A stretch of DNA of 64,000 bases from an uncultured Bacteroidales bacterium (lineage in GTDB: Bacteria > Bacteroidota > Bacteroidia > Bacteroidales > Bacteroidaceae), in NCBI GenBank assembly GCA_902774005.1, contig CACYGK010000001.1:16366-80365 (forward strand), given 5' to 3'. The notes under the pieces were generated by a model, which did not search any database, had not been told where the DNA came from, and was given only the letters and a program-made list of their open reading frames with translations. Both the position numbers and the translations under genes were made by a program. Each line of letters begins with the position of its first letter. The first letter of the stretch is position 1. Of the stretch, positions 27,559-37,679 are shown one piece after another.

Positions 27559-30500
27559 TTGGGCATCATAGCCGTATATGCATCCCTGATTCTGCTATTC
27601 AGTTTGCCTTCTGTTCAGAAAGCATTAGCAAACTGGATAGCAGATATTTTGTCGGAAAAACTCGAAACCCGTGTCGAGATAGGTAGTGTCAACCTCGGTT
27701 TTCTAAATCGTGTGCGAGTGAGCGACCTCACTATGTTCGACCACAACGGAACACAGATGTTGAAGGTACCGCACGTATCAGGAAGTATGAACTATTTCCA
27801 GATCATTCGTGGAAACATACACATTTCCACAGCTCAACTCTTTTCGCCTACCATTATCATCTATTCCGACTCTATAGGTGCCGAACCCAACTTTCAGTTC
27901 GTCATCGATGCTTTCAGTTCCGACAGCGAGGAGAAGACTCCTCTGAATGTTAGAGTCAACACCTTTATCCTGCGTCATGCAAACGTGAGCTACGATGTGA
28001 AGAGCGAACCTCATCGCCAGCTTGTAGATAGTGTCCAGGGACTCTATGCCATCGATGTGAACCATCTGAAACTTACTGGTGTAGGAATGAATCTGTCACT
28101 CAAGACTCTCACCGACGATTCCCTTAATCTAGGTATCAAACGCCTGTCTGCCAAGGAGCTGAACAGCGGACTGGAAGTCGAGAACATGTCGTTCAATCTG
28201 GAGGCGAACAAGAGTGAAGCTCTGCTTAAAAAGCTCTCGCTCAATAGTCATAACAGCTCCTTTTCAATCGAAAAACTCAGACTGTTCTATTCAGATTTTC
28301 AAAAGGACGGAAGTTTCCGTTTCGACCCTGTCCAACTGCGTGCCATGATAGTGCCGTCAGACTTCCAGAGTCTGCTTCCTATGCTTAATAAAGTCCACAC
28401 ACCATTTCATCTCATTGCCGACGTCTCGGGTGGCAGCAGCAACCTGAACATCAATCGTCTGCACCTCTCCAATCCGTTGGGCAGTATTAAGGTAGATGCT
28501 ATGTCATCCGTAGGTATTTCCGATGGAAAGGTAGAGAATGCCGAGGCATATATCAAGGATGTACGTGTGACTGTCGACGGCATGAAAGAACTGCTGCAAG
28601 GTTTCGGTGTCACCGAATCGATATCCAAACCTCTGGTATCCCTTGGCGATGTGGATTATACCGGCGAGATGAATTACTACAAAGGCGGTATCTCGTCAGT
28701 AGGTCAACTGAATACCACAGCCGGAAATATCGACTACAAGGCACATATGGACACAACCAGGATTCTTACAGCCCATACAAATGTAAAGAATTTCAATGTG
28801 GGCCGTGTCATGAACAACAATAATTACGGTCTGGCAAACCTCAATATGGACATAAAGATTCAGGGTAGCCAGATTCTGTCGCTTTCGGGTTTGTGCGATG
28901 TGCAGAGTCCTGCCATCAATGTTCAGTCCGACATGAAGTATAAATACCAGGGTGGCATTTACGACCTAAAACTCCTTTGCGGCATAGATAATATCAATCC
29001 TCAAGCCCTTGCTCTGATGTCGGGGCATAAAGGTGATAAGTTCAGTGGAATCGTAGCAGGACATCTCGTGGGTAGTACTGTTGATAATGTAGCAGGAAAA
29101 GTTAGACTTACCGACTTGAGTCTCCAGAACGACTCCGTGCGTATCGATGTTGATTCCATCATCATCGACATCGAGCGACAGATGGATAATTCACATATGT
29201 CCGTATATGGTGACTTTGTCAAAATCGATGTTGACGGCGACATATATCCATCTTCATTCGTCCGTCAGGTGACCACAATGCTCCAGCCCCATCTCAACAA
29301 ACTGATAACCGTTAAACCGTTGCATGGCAAGGTGACTTATTCCAATTTTACCTATAATGCCGTCATCAACCCTCATCCCTTGCTCGAACATTATCTGCCG
29401 TCGAATGTGTCGCTTGTCACACCTGTCGAGTCGTACGGATTTGTGAATACTGAACTCCAGCAGCTCAGCGCAAACGTGAAATCGAAAAAGGTGGAGTATG
29501 GCGAACGTCAGTTCAACAACGTCCTTGTAAGGTGCAACAATACGGCTGATAACCTCAGTGCTAACCTCTCTACCATCGTCACCAGCGACGAGTCGGCAGC
29601 AAGAGTTGACCTCCAGGCCGTGGCCTCCAACAGTATCATCGACGGAAACGTGCGGTTGCAGCTCCGAGGCAATACCAACATCAATATGGACCTGAACAGT
29701 CAGGTGTCCTTTGCCGACAGCCTTGGCAGTCTCAAGACCAATATAGACATTGGAAAGTCACTGCTAATCATTAACGACTCTTTGTGGCATATCTCTCCTT
29801 CCGTGATAAGCATATACAAGAAAGATATCGCCATCAATGATTTTCAATTGAACGGTGCCAACGACAGCTATCTGAAGGTGAACGGCATGACATCGGCTTC
29901 ATCCGACAACGATAGTATCGTAGCCCGAATCAATAATCTACAAATTGGATATATTCTTGACGCCATCGACTTCACAGTCGTCAATATCGACGGAATGGCT
30001 TCAGGCACCATAGTCCTCGACGACGTCATGTCCGACAATCCGCTCTTCCATGCCAACCTTAATGTTGACGACCTCATATTTGAAAGCGGTTCGATGGGTA
30101 TGGCAACCATCCATGGCAGTTGGAACAAGGAGAATGAAGCCATCATGCTCGATGCTTGGATGGTTCAGCTGCCTAAAGAAGGAGAAACTGTCGGAATGCC
30201 TACAGGAACCGAACTCCACGGATTCGTCTCTCCGGCAAAGAACGACCTCCGTCTCGACATAACGGCAAACCATACAAATGCTGACTTCCTTAACGGTTTT
30301 CTCAACGACATATTCCATCCAATAAAAGGTAACATGACAGGAACGGTAAGTGTCATTGGACCTCTCGACAATGTTAATCTTGTAGGTGAGGTAGATGCCG
30401 ACCTCACCATAGCCCTGCTCGCTACCAGTGTACCGTACCAGGCTGTAAACCAGCATGCGTCCCTTCGTCCCAACGCCATCGTATTCAGCGACGTGGTGCT

Positions 30501-31935
30501 CACAGACCGGTTCGGAAACGAGGGTGTGGTGAACGGTACGGTCAGTCACCGGAACCTAGCCAACTTTAAGTACGATTTCGATGCTAAGTTCTCACATATC
30601 CTGGCTTATGACGAGCGCACGTTCAACGAGAATAATTTCTATGCTACCGTTTTCGCCGATGGCGACCTAAAAGTGAGTGGTAGCGACGGACATCCGATGT
30701 ACATCACAGCAAACATCACACCTACCCGGGGGTCTACATTTGTCTACGACTCAGCATCGCCCGATGCCATCACCTCCGGCAACTTCATTGAGTTCAACGA
30801 CATAACTCCAGTCGATACAACCCAGACCAGCAATGATGATTACATGTTGTTCAATTATTTCGGTACTTCCGATACTGACGAGTCGCGCGACTTCGTATGG
30901 AAACGTAACGAACAGTCGACCGACAGCCTTGATACCCGTTACCTCTATCATGGTGACCTTTACATGGACTTCAATGTCGACTTGAACGAGAACTGCCAGA
31001 TTCGTCTCCGTATGGATAATAATGCCGATGGTTACATAACTGCCTATGGCAGAGGTTTCTTAACGGCTAAGTACCATAATAAGGGTAGTCTCGAACTCTT
31101 CGGTACATATGATATTCAGCGAGGCAGTTACCGACTCTACATGCAGGACCTTATATACAAAGACCTGATTATAGAGGAAGGAAGTTCGGTTGAATTCAAC
31201 GGAGAACCCTTCGGCGCACATATCCACCTGTTGTGCCACCATACAGTCAATGCCGTACCACTCAGCGACCTTACTGCCACCACAGCCTATGCAGCAAATA
31301 ATAAGGTAAAGGTGAACTGTATCCTCGACATCACTGGTACTCTCGGCAATATGGCGTTTAAATTCAATATCGATATCCTAAACGTCAGCGACGAGATAAA
31401 GCAATTGGCACGCTCTATGATTAACTCTGAGGAGGAGATGAATACTCAGATTATTTATCTGCTAGCTCTCGGACGTTTCTATCCCACCACACAGACACTG
31501 ACTTCTACTGACAATGCCTCGTCGTCTGCCGTCAACTCACTCGTGTCCTCAACACTTTCCGGACAACTTAACAATATCATCGGCAACCTCATCGGTAATA
31601 ACTCCAACTGGAACTTCGGAACCGGTATCGTAACGGGCGAACAGGGGTGGAACGACCTCGATGTCGAGGGAAGTCTGTCGGGTAGACTCTTCAACGACCG
31701 ACTGCTCATAAATGGTAATTTCGGATATCGTGACAATACCCTCACCAATACCGGTACCTTCGTCGGCGACTTTGAAGTACGTTGGCGTCTGGGCAAGACT
31801 CACGGTAATACCTATCTGAAGGCATACAACCAGACAAACGACCGCTATTTTACTAAATCCACACTCAATACACAAGGTATCGGACTCAGTTATGTCCACG
31901 ACTTTGAAACATGGAAGACAATTTTCAAAAAGTAA
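27559..31935 (+). CDS. tamB: TamB-like translocation and assembly module protein
   Basis: About 1458 residues. An N-terminal signal anchor (IIAVYASLILLFSLPSVQKALANW) is followed by long beta-helical AsmA/TamB-type sequence and a C-terminal DUF490/TamB domain (FNIDILNVSDEIKQLARSMI...GTGIVTGEQGWNDLDVEG). It bridges inner and outer membranes and aids outer-membrane protein insertion or lipid transport. The start is uncertain: no ATG is available. The frame is open from the ribH stop (27505) and encodes RRFERILRGVILG just upstream of the TTG at 27559; those basic residues look like the true start of the anchor, so a non-ATG start near 27523 is possible. Confidence 0.9.
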   Translation: MGIIAVYASLILLFSLPSVQKALANWIADILSEKLETRVEIGSVNLGFLNRVRVSDLTMFDHNGTQMLKVPHVSGSMNYFQIIRGNIHISTAQLFSPTIIIYSDSIGAEPNFQFVIDAFSSDSEEKTPLNVRVNTFILRHANVSYDVKSEPHRQLVDSVQGLYAIDVNHLKLTGVGMNLSLKTLTDDSLNLGIKRLSAKELNSGLEVENMSFNLEANKSEALLKKLSLNSHNSSFSIEKLRLFYSDFQKDGSFRFDPVQLRAMIVPSDFQSLLPMLNKVHTPFHLIADVSGGSSNLNINRLHLSNPLGSIKVDAMSSVGISDGKVENAEAYIKDVRVTVDGMKELLQGFGVTESISKPLVSLGDVDYTGEMNYYKGGISSVGQLNTTAGNIDYKAHMDTTRILTAHTNVKNFNVGRVMNNNNYGLANLNMDIKIQGSQILSLSGLCDVQSPAINVQSDMKYKYQGGIYDLKLLCGIDNINPQALALMSGHKGDKFSGIVAGHLVGSTVDNVAGKVRLTDLSLQNDSVRIDVDSIIIDIERQMDNSHMSVYGDFVKIDVDGDIYPSSFVRQVTTMLQPHLNKLITVKPLHGKVTYSNFTYNAVINPHPLLEHYLPSNVSLVTPVESYGFVNTELQQLSANVKSKKVEYGERQFNNVLVRCNNTADNLSANLSTIVTSDESAARVDLQAVASNSIIDGNVRLQLRGNTNINMDLNSQVSFADSLGSLKTNIDIGKSLLIINDSLWHISPSVISIYKKDIAINDFQLNGANDSYLKVNGMTSASSDNDSIVARINNLQIGYILDAIDFTVVNIDGMASGTIVLDDVMSDNPLFHANLNVDDLIFESGSMGMATIHGSWNKENEAIMLDAWMVQLPKEGETVGMPTGTELHGFVSPAKNDLRLDITANHTNADFLNGFLNDIFHPIKGNMTGTVSVIGPLDNVNLVGEVDADLTIALLATSVPYQAVNQHASLRPNAIVFSDVVLTDRFGNEGVVNGTVSHRNLANFKYDFDAKFSHILAYDERTFNENNFYATVFADGDLKVSGSDGHPMYITANITPTRGSTFVYDSASPDAITSGNFIEFNDITPVDTTQTSNDDYMLFNYFGTSDTDESRDFVWKRNEQSTDSLDTRYLYHGDLYMDFNVDLNENCQIRLRMDNNADGYITAYGRGFLTAKYHNKGSLELFGTYDIQRGSYRLYMQDLIYKDLIIEEGSSVEFNGEPFGAHIHLLCHHTVNAVPLSDLTATTAYAANNKVKVNCILDITGTLGNMAFKFNIDILNVSDEIKQLARSMINSEEEMNTQIIYLLALGRFYPTTQTLTSTDNASSSAVNSLVSSTLSGQLNNIIGNLIGNNSNWNFGTGIVTGEQGWNDLDVEGSLSGRLFNDRLLINGNFGYRDNTLTNTGTFVGDFEVRWRLGKTHGNTYLKAYNQTNDRYFTKSTLNTQGIGLSYVHDFETWKTIFKK

Positions 31936-31970
31936 GCCGTTTTTTCGTTGTTTTATTCTTGTTTATTCCG

Positions 31971-31978
31971 TAACTTCG
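31971..31978 (+). promoter_or_regulatory. Near-consensus -7 element TAACTTCG upstream of ftsK
   Basis: One mismatch to TAnnTTTG, 19 bp before the ATG at 31998. Confidence 0.4.
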
Positions 31979-31997
31979 CAGCCAAATTGAACTTTTT

Positions 31998-34586
31998 ATG
32001 TCAACGAAGCAAAATAAACAAGGTAGTAGTAAGAAAAAAAAGGCAAAAAAGAGTGTTGAACAGACCAGTTTCAACCCAATCGAAGGTATTGGAAAAAAGG
32101 AACTGAGCGGATTCATATTCGGATTCATATTCCTCATCGTAGCAGTATTCCTGCTCATCGCATTCTGTTCGTATCTCTACACAGGAGATGCCGACTTCGA
32201 TATTCTGGAAAATCCCGGTTCTATTGATGCAATAAACGAAGGTCACCGTTTCCATAATACATGTGGAAGTCTTGGAGCAAAGGCAGCCTATTTCTTTATA
32301 AATGATCTCTTTGGACTCGCATCCTTTTTCATCATACCCCTGCTTATCATGCTCGGACTCCGTATGATGAAAGTGTTCCGCATCAGTCTGCTTCGAAAAA
32401 TTATTCTCGGAATATTCCTAATGCTCTGGACCAGCGTATTTCTTGCATTCATAAGTGATTTCATTCCAGGTGTTTCTGACTCGTTCCTCAACATCGGAGG
32501 CAACCACGGCAAGATGGTAGTACGTAAGATCACAGCCGTAGTTGGTTCACCCGGACTCCTTGGACTCATGATTATCTCTGCCGTCCTCTACCTCGTATAT
32601 GTCAGTGCAAAGACCATCGAACTGGTGCGCAGCATGCTTCGTATGAGCTTCATTCAGAAGATACGCCTTCTCCGTCGTAAGGCAGAGGAAGACCTCGATG
32701 AGGATGAAGAAGATGTGGTCGACGGTTCTCCCGTCGAGAATGATGGCGATTCTCCCGTCGAGGATGAGGAGGACAAGGCGACACAGCTTGCACTCGAATT
32801 CGAAAGTTTAGCTAATGCCAATAAGAATAATGTGATTGAATTCGGCGACCTCACCTCAGACATCCACGACGAACCGGAAGTGCCTGAAGAGGATATTACT
32901 GAGGACGAAAACGATAAAGAAATCGAAGACGAAGAAAACGTGTCCGACGGTTCTCCCGTCGAGGATGAAGATGATTCTCCCGCTGAGGATGAAAACGAAG
33001 GTCCTGATTTCGACGTCACTACCCAGCAGACCGAAGAAGGTTCGGGTGAAATCGAACGTGGCGACATCAATACTCCGTACGACCCGAAACTCGACCTCGA
33101 GTCCTATCAGTATCCCACACTATCACTCATCGCCAGTTCCGAGGACAGCACCCCAGCCATCGATATGACTGAACAGAATGCCAACAAAGACCGCATCACT
33201 CACGTTCTGCGCAATTTCGGTGTCGAGATAAGCAGCATCAAGGCTACTATCGGACCTACCATTACACTCTACGAGATAGTACCTGCCGAGGGTACACGAA
33301 TCAGTAAGATACGTAATCTCGAAGATGATATCGCACTAAGTCTCGCAGCTGAAGGTATACGTATCATCGCACCTATTCCGGGTAAGGGAACCATTGGTAT
33401 CGAAGTACCGAATAAGAAGAAGTGTATTGTCTCCATGGAGAGCGTCCTTAGCAGTAAGGTATATCAGGACAGCACCATGGAACTCCCATGTGCCATCGGT
33501 AAGACCATTACCAACGAGGTGTTCATGTTCGACCTCACCAAGGCTCCGCACCTCCTTGTTGCCGGTGCTACCGGACAAGGTAAGTCCGTTGGACTTAATG
33601 CCATCATCGCATCACTCCTTTACAAGAAGCATCCTGCCGAACTGAAAATCGTCATGGTCGACCCGAAGAAGGTGGAGTTCAGCGTCTATTCTCCTATCGA
33701 AAACCACTTCCTGGCACGCCTTGAAGAAGAAGATGACTGTATCATCACTGACGTGCAGAAGGTAGTCAAGACACTCACTTCGCTATGTCAACTCATGGAC
33801 ACACGATACGACATGCTGAAGAAAGCCGGTTGTCGCACAATCAAGGAGTATAATGCCAAGTTTAAGGAACGCAAACTTAATCCCGAACACGGACATGAGT
33901 TTATGCCATATATCGTAGTCATCGTCGATGAGTTCGGCGACCTCATCATGACTGCCGGCAAGGAGGTTGAAATGCCTATTTGCCGCATCGCCCAACTCGC
34001 CCGTGCCGTCGGCATCCACATGATTATAGCCACTCAGCGTCCGCAGGCAAGCATCATCAGCGGAGCCATCAAAACCAACTTCCCAGCCCGTATGGCATTC
34101 AAGGTAAGTTCGATGATTGACTCCCGCGTCGTACTTGACCGTCCTGGAGCACAGCAGCTCATTGGACGAGGCGATATGCTCTACCTTGCAAGTGGCGAAC
34201 CCGTCCGCGTTCAATGTGCCTTTCTCGATACACCCGAAGTAAGCAACATCTGTAATTACATAGCGAAACAGCAAGGCTACCTCCATCCGATGTACCTGCC
34301 CGAAGTCACTATGGAAGGCGAAGGCGACAGCATGGGTGGCGGTGGTGTTGACCCGAAACGTCTCGACCCGCTCTTCAGCGAAGTGGCTAAGTTCGTTGTC
34401 AACTCACAACAGGGTAGCACATCCATGATTCAGCGCAACTACTCTATTGGTTACAATCGTGCTGGAAAGATCATGGACCAGCTCGAACATATGGGTGTAG
34501 TAGGGGCCCAGTCGGGTAGCAAACCACGCGAAGTACTCATCAAAGACCCACTCACACTTGAATCCTTGCTCAATTCATTAGGCTAA
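31998..34586 (+). CDS. ftsK: DNA translocase FtsK/SpoIIIE
   Basis: 862 residues. A lysine-rich N-terminus, four membrane segments (about 36-58, 105-125, 137-156, 183-200), an acidic low-complexity linker (about 230-370), and the motor domain with Walker A GATGQGKS (about 522) and Walker B VIVDEFGDLI (about 642). It ends with the winged-helix gamma domain (SMIQRNYSIGYNRAGKIMDQLE). It pumps chromosome ends to XerCD at division. The linker contains four DNA-level repeats encoding D-[GD]-S-P-[VA]-E-[DN]. A lolA-like gene follows after 1 bp. Confidence 0.95.
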   Translation: MSTKQNKQGSSKKKKAKKSVEQTSFNPIEGIGKKELSGFIFGFIFLIVAVFLLIAFCSYLYTGDADFDILENPGSIDAINEGHRFHNTCGSLGAKAAYFFINDLFGLASFFIIPLLIMLGLRMMKVFRISLLRKIILGIFLMLWTSVFLAFISDFIPGVSDSFLNIGGNHGKMVVRKITAVVGSPGLLGLMIISAVLYLVYVSAKTIELVRSMLRMSFIQKIRLLRRKAEEDLDEDEEDVVDGSPVENDGDSPVEDEEDKATQLALEFESLANANKNNVIEFGDLTSDIHDEPEVPEEDITEDENDKEIEDEENVSDGSPVEDEDDSPAEDENEGPDFDVTTQQTEEGSGEIERGDINTPYDPKLDLESYQYPTLSLIASSEDSTPAIDMTEQNANKDRITHVLRNFGVEISSIKATIGPTITLYEIVPAEGTRISKIRNLEDDIALSLAAEGIRIIAPIPGKGTIGIEVPNKKKCIVSMESVLSSKVYQDSTMELPCAIGKTITNEVFMFDLTKAPHLLVAGATGQGKSVGLNAIIASLLYKKHPAELKIVMVDPKKVEFSVYSPIENHFLARLEEEDDCIITDVQKVVKTLTSLCQLMDTRYDMLKKAGCRTIKEYNAKFKERKLNPEHGHEFMPYIVVIVDEFGDLIMTAGKEVEMPICRIAQLARAVGIHMIIATQRPQASIISGAIKTNFPARMAFKVSSMIDSRVVLDRPGAQQLIGRGDMLYLASGEPVRVQCAFLDTPEVSNICNYIAKQQGYLHPMYLPEVTMEGEGDSMGGGGVDPKRLDPLFSEVAKFVVNSQQGSTSMIQRNYSIGYNRAGKIMDQLEHMGVVGAQSGSKPREVLIKDPLTLESLLNSLG
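32721..32996 (+). repeat. Four dispersed copies of a ~24-bp coding repeat in the ftsK linker
   Basis: GAYTCTCCCGTCGAGGATGA-like units at about 32721, 32746, 32946 and 32971, two in each of two clusters. They encode SPVEN, SPVED, SPVED and SPAED in the acidic linker. Identical codons across copies suggest recent duplication rather than convergent amino-acid bias. Confidence 0.65.
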
Positions 34587-34587
34587 A

Positions 34588-35184
34588 ATGAAAAAAATCT
34601 TTTTCCTCCTCTTCCTGTTCGTTGCCCAACTGACGATGGCTGAAAATGCCAAGGCGATCCTCGACAAAGCCTCTGCCCGTTTCAAGGCAGCAGGTGATGT
34701 GAAGATAGGTTTCCAACTCACCACCAGCGGCAACACTACCACAGGATATATAAATGTAGCTGAGAAGAAGTTTTTCTGCGATATGGGCGGTTTCTGCGTA
34801 TGGTTCGACGGCACTACTATGTGGCATTATGTCAAAGCTACCGAAGAAGTTAACGTCAGCACCCCTTCAGCCCGCAACGTCGAACGCATGAATCCTTATT
34901 TCTTCCTTTCCATGTACAAGAACGGATATACCTGCAAGATGGGCAAATCCACCAAAATCTACTACGAAGTCATCATGAGCGGCAACTCCAAGACTGCCTT
35001 CACTTCCGTCACTGTCCGTCTTAGTCGTAAAGACTACAGTCCGCTCTATACCAAGACGGTAACAAAGAAAACTACAATGGAAATAAATGTCAATTCGTTC
35101 CTGCCTGACCAGAAATTCGAAGCCTCCAACTTCCGCTTCAATCCCAAAGAATTTCCTCAGGCCGAAGTTATTGACTTAAGATAG
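34588..35184 (+). CDS. LolA-like outer-membrane lipoprotein carrier
   Basis: 198 residues with a signal peptide (MKKIFFLLFLFVAQLTMA). The half-barrel LolA fold is suggested by AKAILDKASARFKAAGDVKIGFQLTT...GYINVAEKKFFCDMGG...VWFDGTTMWHYV. It would carry lipoproteins, or something chemically similar, across the periplasm. The order ftsK, lolA-like, trxB is familiar in Prevotella-type genomes. A LolC/E-type permease is encoded at 16604. Confidence 0.88.
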   Translation: MKKIFFLLFLFVAQLTMAENAKAILDKASARFKAAGDVKIGFQLTTSGNTTTGYINVAEKKFFCDMGGFCVWFDGTTMWHYVKATEEVNVSTPSARNVERMNPYFFLSMYKNGYTCKMGKSTKIYYEVIMSGNSKTAFTSVTVRLSRKDYSPLYTKTVTKKTTMEINVNSFLPDQKFEASNFRFNPKEFPQAEVIDLR

Positions 35185-35193
35185 GGCGACACA

Positions 35194-35241
35194 ACTTTAA
35201 ACTTTAAACTTTCAACTTTAAACTTTCAACTATAAACTTTA
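35194..35241. repeat. Seven-unit heptamer tract filling the trxB 5' region
   Basis: ACTTTAA, ACTTTAA, ACTTTCA, ACTTTAA, ACTTTCA, ACTATAA, then a partial unit. It occupies almost all of the 61 bp between the lolA-like stop and the trxB ATG, ending 4 bp before it. Confidence 0.92.
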
Positions 35242-35245
35242 CATC

Positions 35246-36172
35246 ATGGAGCACATCCGATGCCTTATACTTGGTTCAGGTCCTGCAGGCTACACAGCAG
35301 CCATCTATGCAAGCCGTGCCAACCTCTCCCCAGTCGTATACGAAGGACTGCAGCCGGGTGGTCAGCTGACCACAACCGACATGGTCGAGAACTTCCCCTC
35401 ACATCCCGAACCCATCTCCGGTCCTGAGATTATGGACCTCATGCGTCAGCAGGTGGAGAAGTTCGGTGTGGAGATTCGTCAGCACATCTGCATGAAGTCC
35501 GACCTCTCCCGGCGTCCTTACCGTTTCACCTTCGACGACGGTTCCGAAGTGACTGCCGACACCGTTATCATTGCTACCGGTGCCGCAGCCCGTTTCCTCG
35601 GACTCGAAAGCGAGGAGAAATACCGCGGTATGGGAGTAAGTGCCTGTGCCACGTGCGACGGCTTCTTCTACCGTAAGAAGACGGTCGCCGTAGTAGGTGG
35701 TGGCGACACAGCCTGTGGCGAAGCCCTCTATCTTGCCGGACTCGCCTCCAAGGTTTATCTTATCGTTCGCAAACCCTTCCTCCGTGCCAGTCAGATACTG
35801 CAGGATCGTGTCAAGAACAACCCAAAGATTGAAATCCTTTTCGAGACCAACACACTCGAACTCTATGGCGAGGGTGGGGTAGAAGGCGGTCGCCTCGTCT
35901 ATCGTAAGGGGCAGCCCGACGAACGCATCTACGAACTGCCGTTCGACGGCTTCTTCCTTGCCATCGGTCACAAGCCTAATACCGAAGTGTTCAAACCTTG
36001 GATTGAGACCGACGAGAACGGATTCATCAAAACTGAAGGTGCCACACCGCGCACCAACATTCCGGGAGTATTTGCAGCTGGCGACGTAGCCGACCCTCTA
36101 TACCGTCAGGCAGTAGTTGCAGCAGCCAGCGGATGTAAGGCAGCAATGGAAGCAGAAAAATTCCTTCTATGA
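35246..36172 (+). CDS. trxB: Thioredoxin reductase
   Basis: 308 residues, normal length. FAD-binding GSGPAGYTAAIYASR, redox-active CATC in SACATCDGFF (about residue 135), NAD(P)H-binding VVGGGDTACGEAL, and C-terminal FAAGDVADPLYRQAVVAA. It reduces thioredoxin with NADPH. Its upstream spacer is entirely heptamer repeat, so its leader, or any promoter, lies in repeat DNA. It overlaps the DUF5687 gene (ATGA). Confidence 0.96.
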   Translation: MEHIRCLILGSGPAGYTAAIYASRANLSPVVYEGLQPGGQLTTTDMVENFPSHPEPISGPEIMDLMRQQVEKFGVEIRQHICMKSDLSRRPYRFTFDDGSEVTADTVIIATGAAARFLGLESEEKYRGMGVSACATCDGFFYRKKTVAVVGGGDTACGEALYLAGLASKVYLIVRKPFLRASQILQDRVKNNPKIEILFETNTLELYGEGGVEGGRLVYRKGQPDERIYELPFDGFFLAIGHKPNTEVFKPWIETDENGFIKTEGATPRTNIPGVFAAGDVADPLYRQAVVAAASGCKAAMEAEKFLL

Positions 36173-37677
36173 CCCTCTCTCAGGTTCGATTATTCTATAG
36201 ACTCATATCGCACCATCAGCATCTGCATGCACGCCGTCACCCTATGTTCGAAAAGAATAATTTCGTGAGGGCGTTCAGCTACATATTCATTGCATTCTGG
36301 GCAGTTTACCTTATGATGCTCGGATTCTTCGTCTATGAGATGTTCAGTCAGTCTGCACTCGAAGCCTTTGACGTCGTTGACGGATACATGATATTCCTTC
36401 TTGCCCTCGACTTCTTCCTTCGTTTCGGCATGCAGGAGACACCCGCACAGGATGTCCATTCCTACAAACTCATGCCTATTCCTATGCGTTTCCTGCTCGA
36501 CGTCTTCCTTGTGCGCATGGGACTCAGCCTCTACAATTTCTTCTGGGCTTTCTTCCTCGTACCCTTCGGTGTCCTAGCCGTCGTACGGTTCTACGGAGTC
36601 GTCGGACTCCTCAGCTATCTCCTCGGTTGGTGGCTCCTCTTTGTCATCAACAGTATGTGGTACCTCATCTGTCGTACCTTTGTCAACCGTAACGTATACT
36701 TCCTCATTTGCCCCATACTCATCTACGCCCTGCTCATATACATGGGACTTTTCTACGACCCTTCCAATGCATGGCTCTTTGATGCCGGAGTATGGATCGG
36801 ACGACTCTTCGTAGAGCGCAACCCACTCATGTACCTGCTCTCCTTCTCTCTCATCATACCACTCTATGCCGTCAACCGTCGCCTGCAGTACATTTCCGTA
36901 TATACCGAGATATCAAAGAAAGAACAGGTACATAAATACAAGACCCAGCATTACGTTCTGCTCAACCGTTTGGGCACCATCGGCGAATACCTCAAAATTG
37001 AAATACGCTCCATCATCCGCAACTCCGTTGTGCGCAAACAATTCCTCAGCGGTTTCTACTGCATGCTTGCCTTCTGCGTCATCTTCGCTTTTACTGGTGT
37101 CTACGACGACCTGCCCATGATGAAGATATACATCTGTGTCTATTGCTTCTCTTGCCTCAGCATCATGACCCTTACCGTCGTCCTATGTGCCGAAGGCAAC
37201 TATATCGACGGACTCATGTCACGAAAAGAGAGTATCCTCTCACTTCTGAAAGCCAAGTACTACTTCAACTGCGCACTCATGCTCGTACCTTTCATCATTA
37301 CGCTCTTCCCCGTCTTCAAAGGCAAACTCACCATATCCGAGACACTTGGTTGCGCCTTTTTTACAAGTGGGGTAGTCATGCCTTTCCTTTTCCAACTAGC
37401 AGCCTACAACGATGCCTCCATCAACCTCAACGCACGCATCACCAAATCAGGTCGCAGCACCAAGACACAGATCATCTTCTCCTCCTGCGCACTTTTCTTC
37501 CCCATGTTCGTCATGTACACCATGGTCACCCTCTTGGGTGAAGACCTCGCAGCCCTTTGCATGATCTCCATCGGCATCATCGGTACCATACTCCATCCCC
37601 TCTGGTTACGCAACATATACCATCGTTTCATGCACCGCCGCTACACCATCATGGACGGCTTCCGAAATTCAAGATAA
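36169..37677 (+). CDS. DUF5687 ABC exporter membrane protein
   Basis: 502 residues with about 12 membrane segments and the characteristic basic entry RRHPMFEKNNFVRAF. DUF5687 proteins are the permease-like partners of a nearby ATPase, here the next gene 2 bp downstream. The substrate is unknown. The ATG overlaps the trxB stop, giving coupled translation. Confidence 0.85.
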   Translation: MTLSQVRLFYRLISHHQHLHARRHPMFEKNNFVRAFSYIFIAFWAVYLMMLGFFVYEMFSQSALEAFDVVDGYMIFLLALDFFLRFGMQETPAQDVHSYKLMPIPMRFLLDVFLVRMGLSLYNFFWAFFLVPFGVLAVVRFYGVVGLLSYLLGWWLLFVINSMWYLICRTFVNRNVYFLICPILIYALLIYMGLFYDPSNAWLFDAGVWIGRLFVERNPLMYLLSFSLIIPLYAVNRRLQYISVYTEISKKEQVHKYKTQHYVLLNRLGTIGEYLKIEIRSIIRNSVVRKQFLSGFYCMLAFCVIFAFTGVYDDLPMMKIYICVYCFSCLSIMTLTVVLCAEGNYIDGLMSRKESILSLLKAKYYFNCALMLVPFIITLFPVFKGKLTISETLGCAFFTSGVVMPFLFQLAAYNDASINLNARITKSGRSTKTQIIFSSCALFFPMFVMYTMVTLLGEDLAALCMISIGIIGTILHPLWLRNIYHRFMHRRYTIMDGFRNSR

Positions 37678-37679
37678 AT

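Noticed and set aside
37557-37679. N-terminal extension of the ABC ATPase (histidine-rich)
   Set aside because: It overlaps the end of the DUF5687 gene in another frame; the ATG at 37680 gives the normal ATPase N-terminus.
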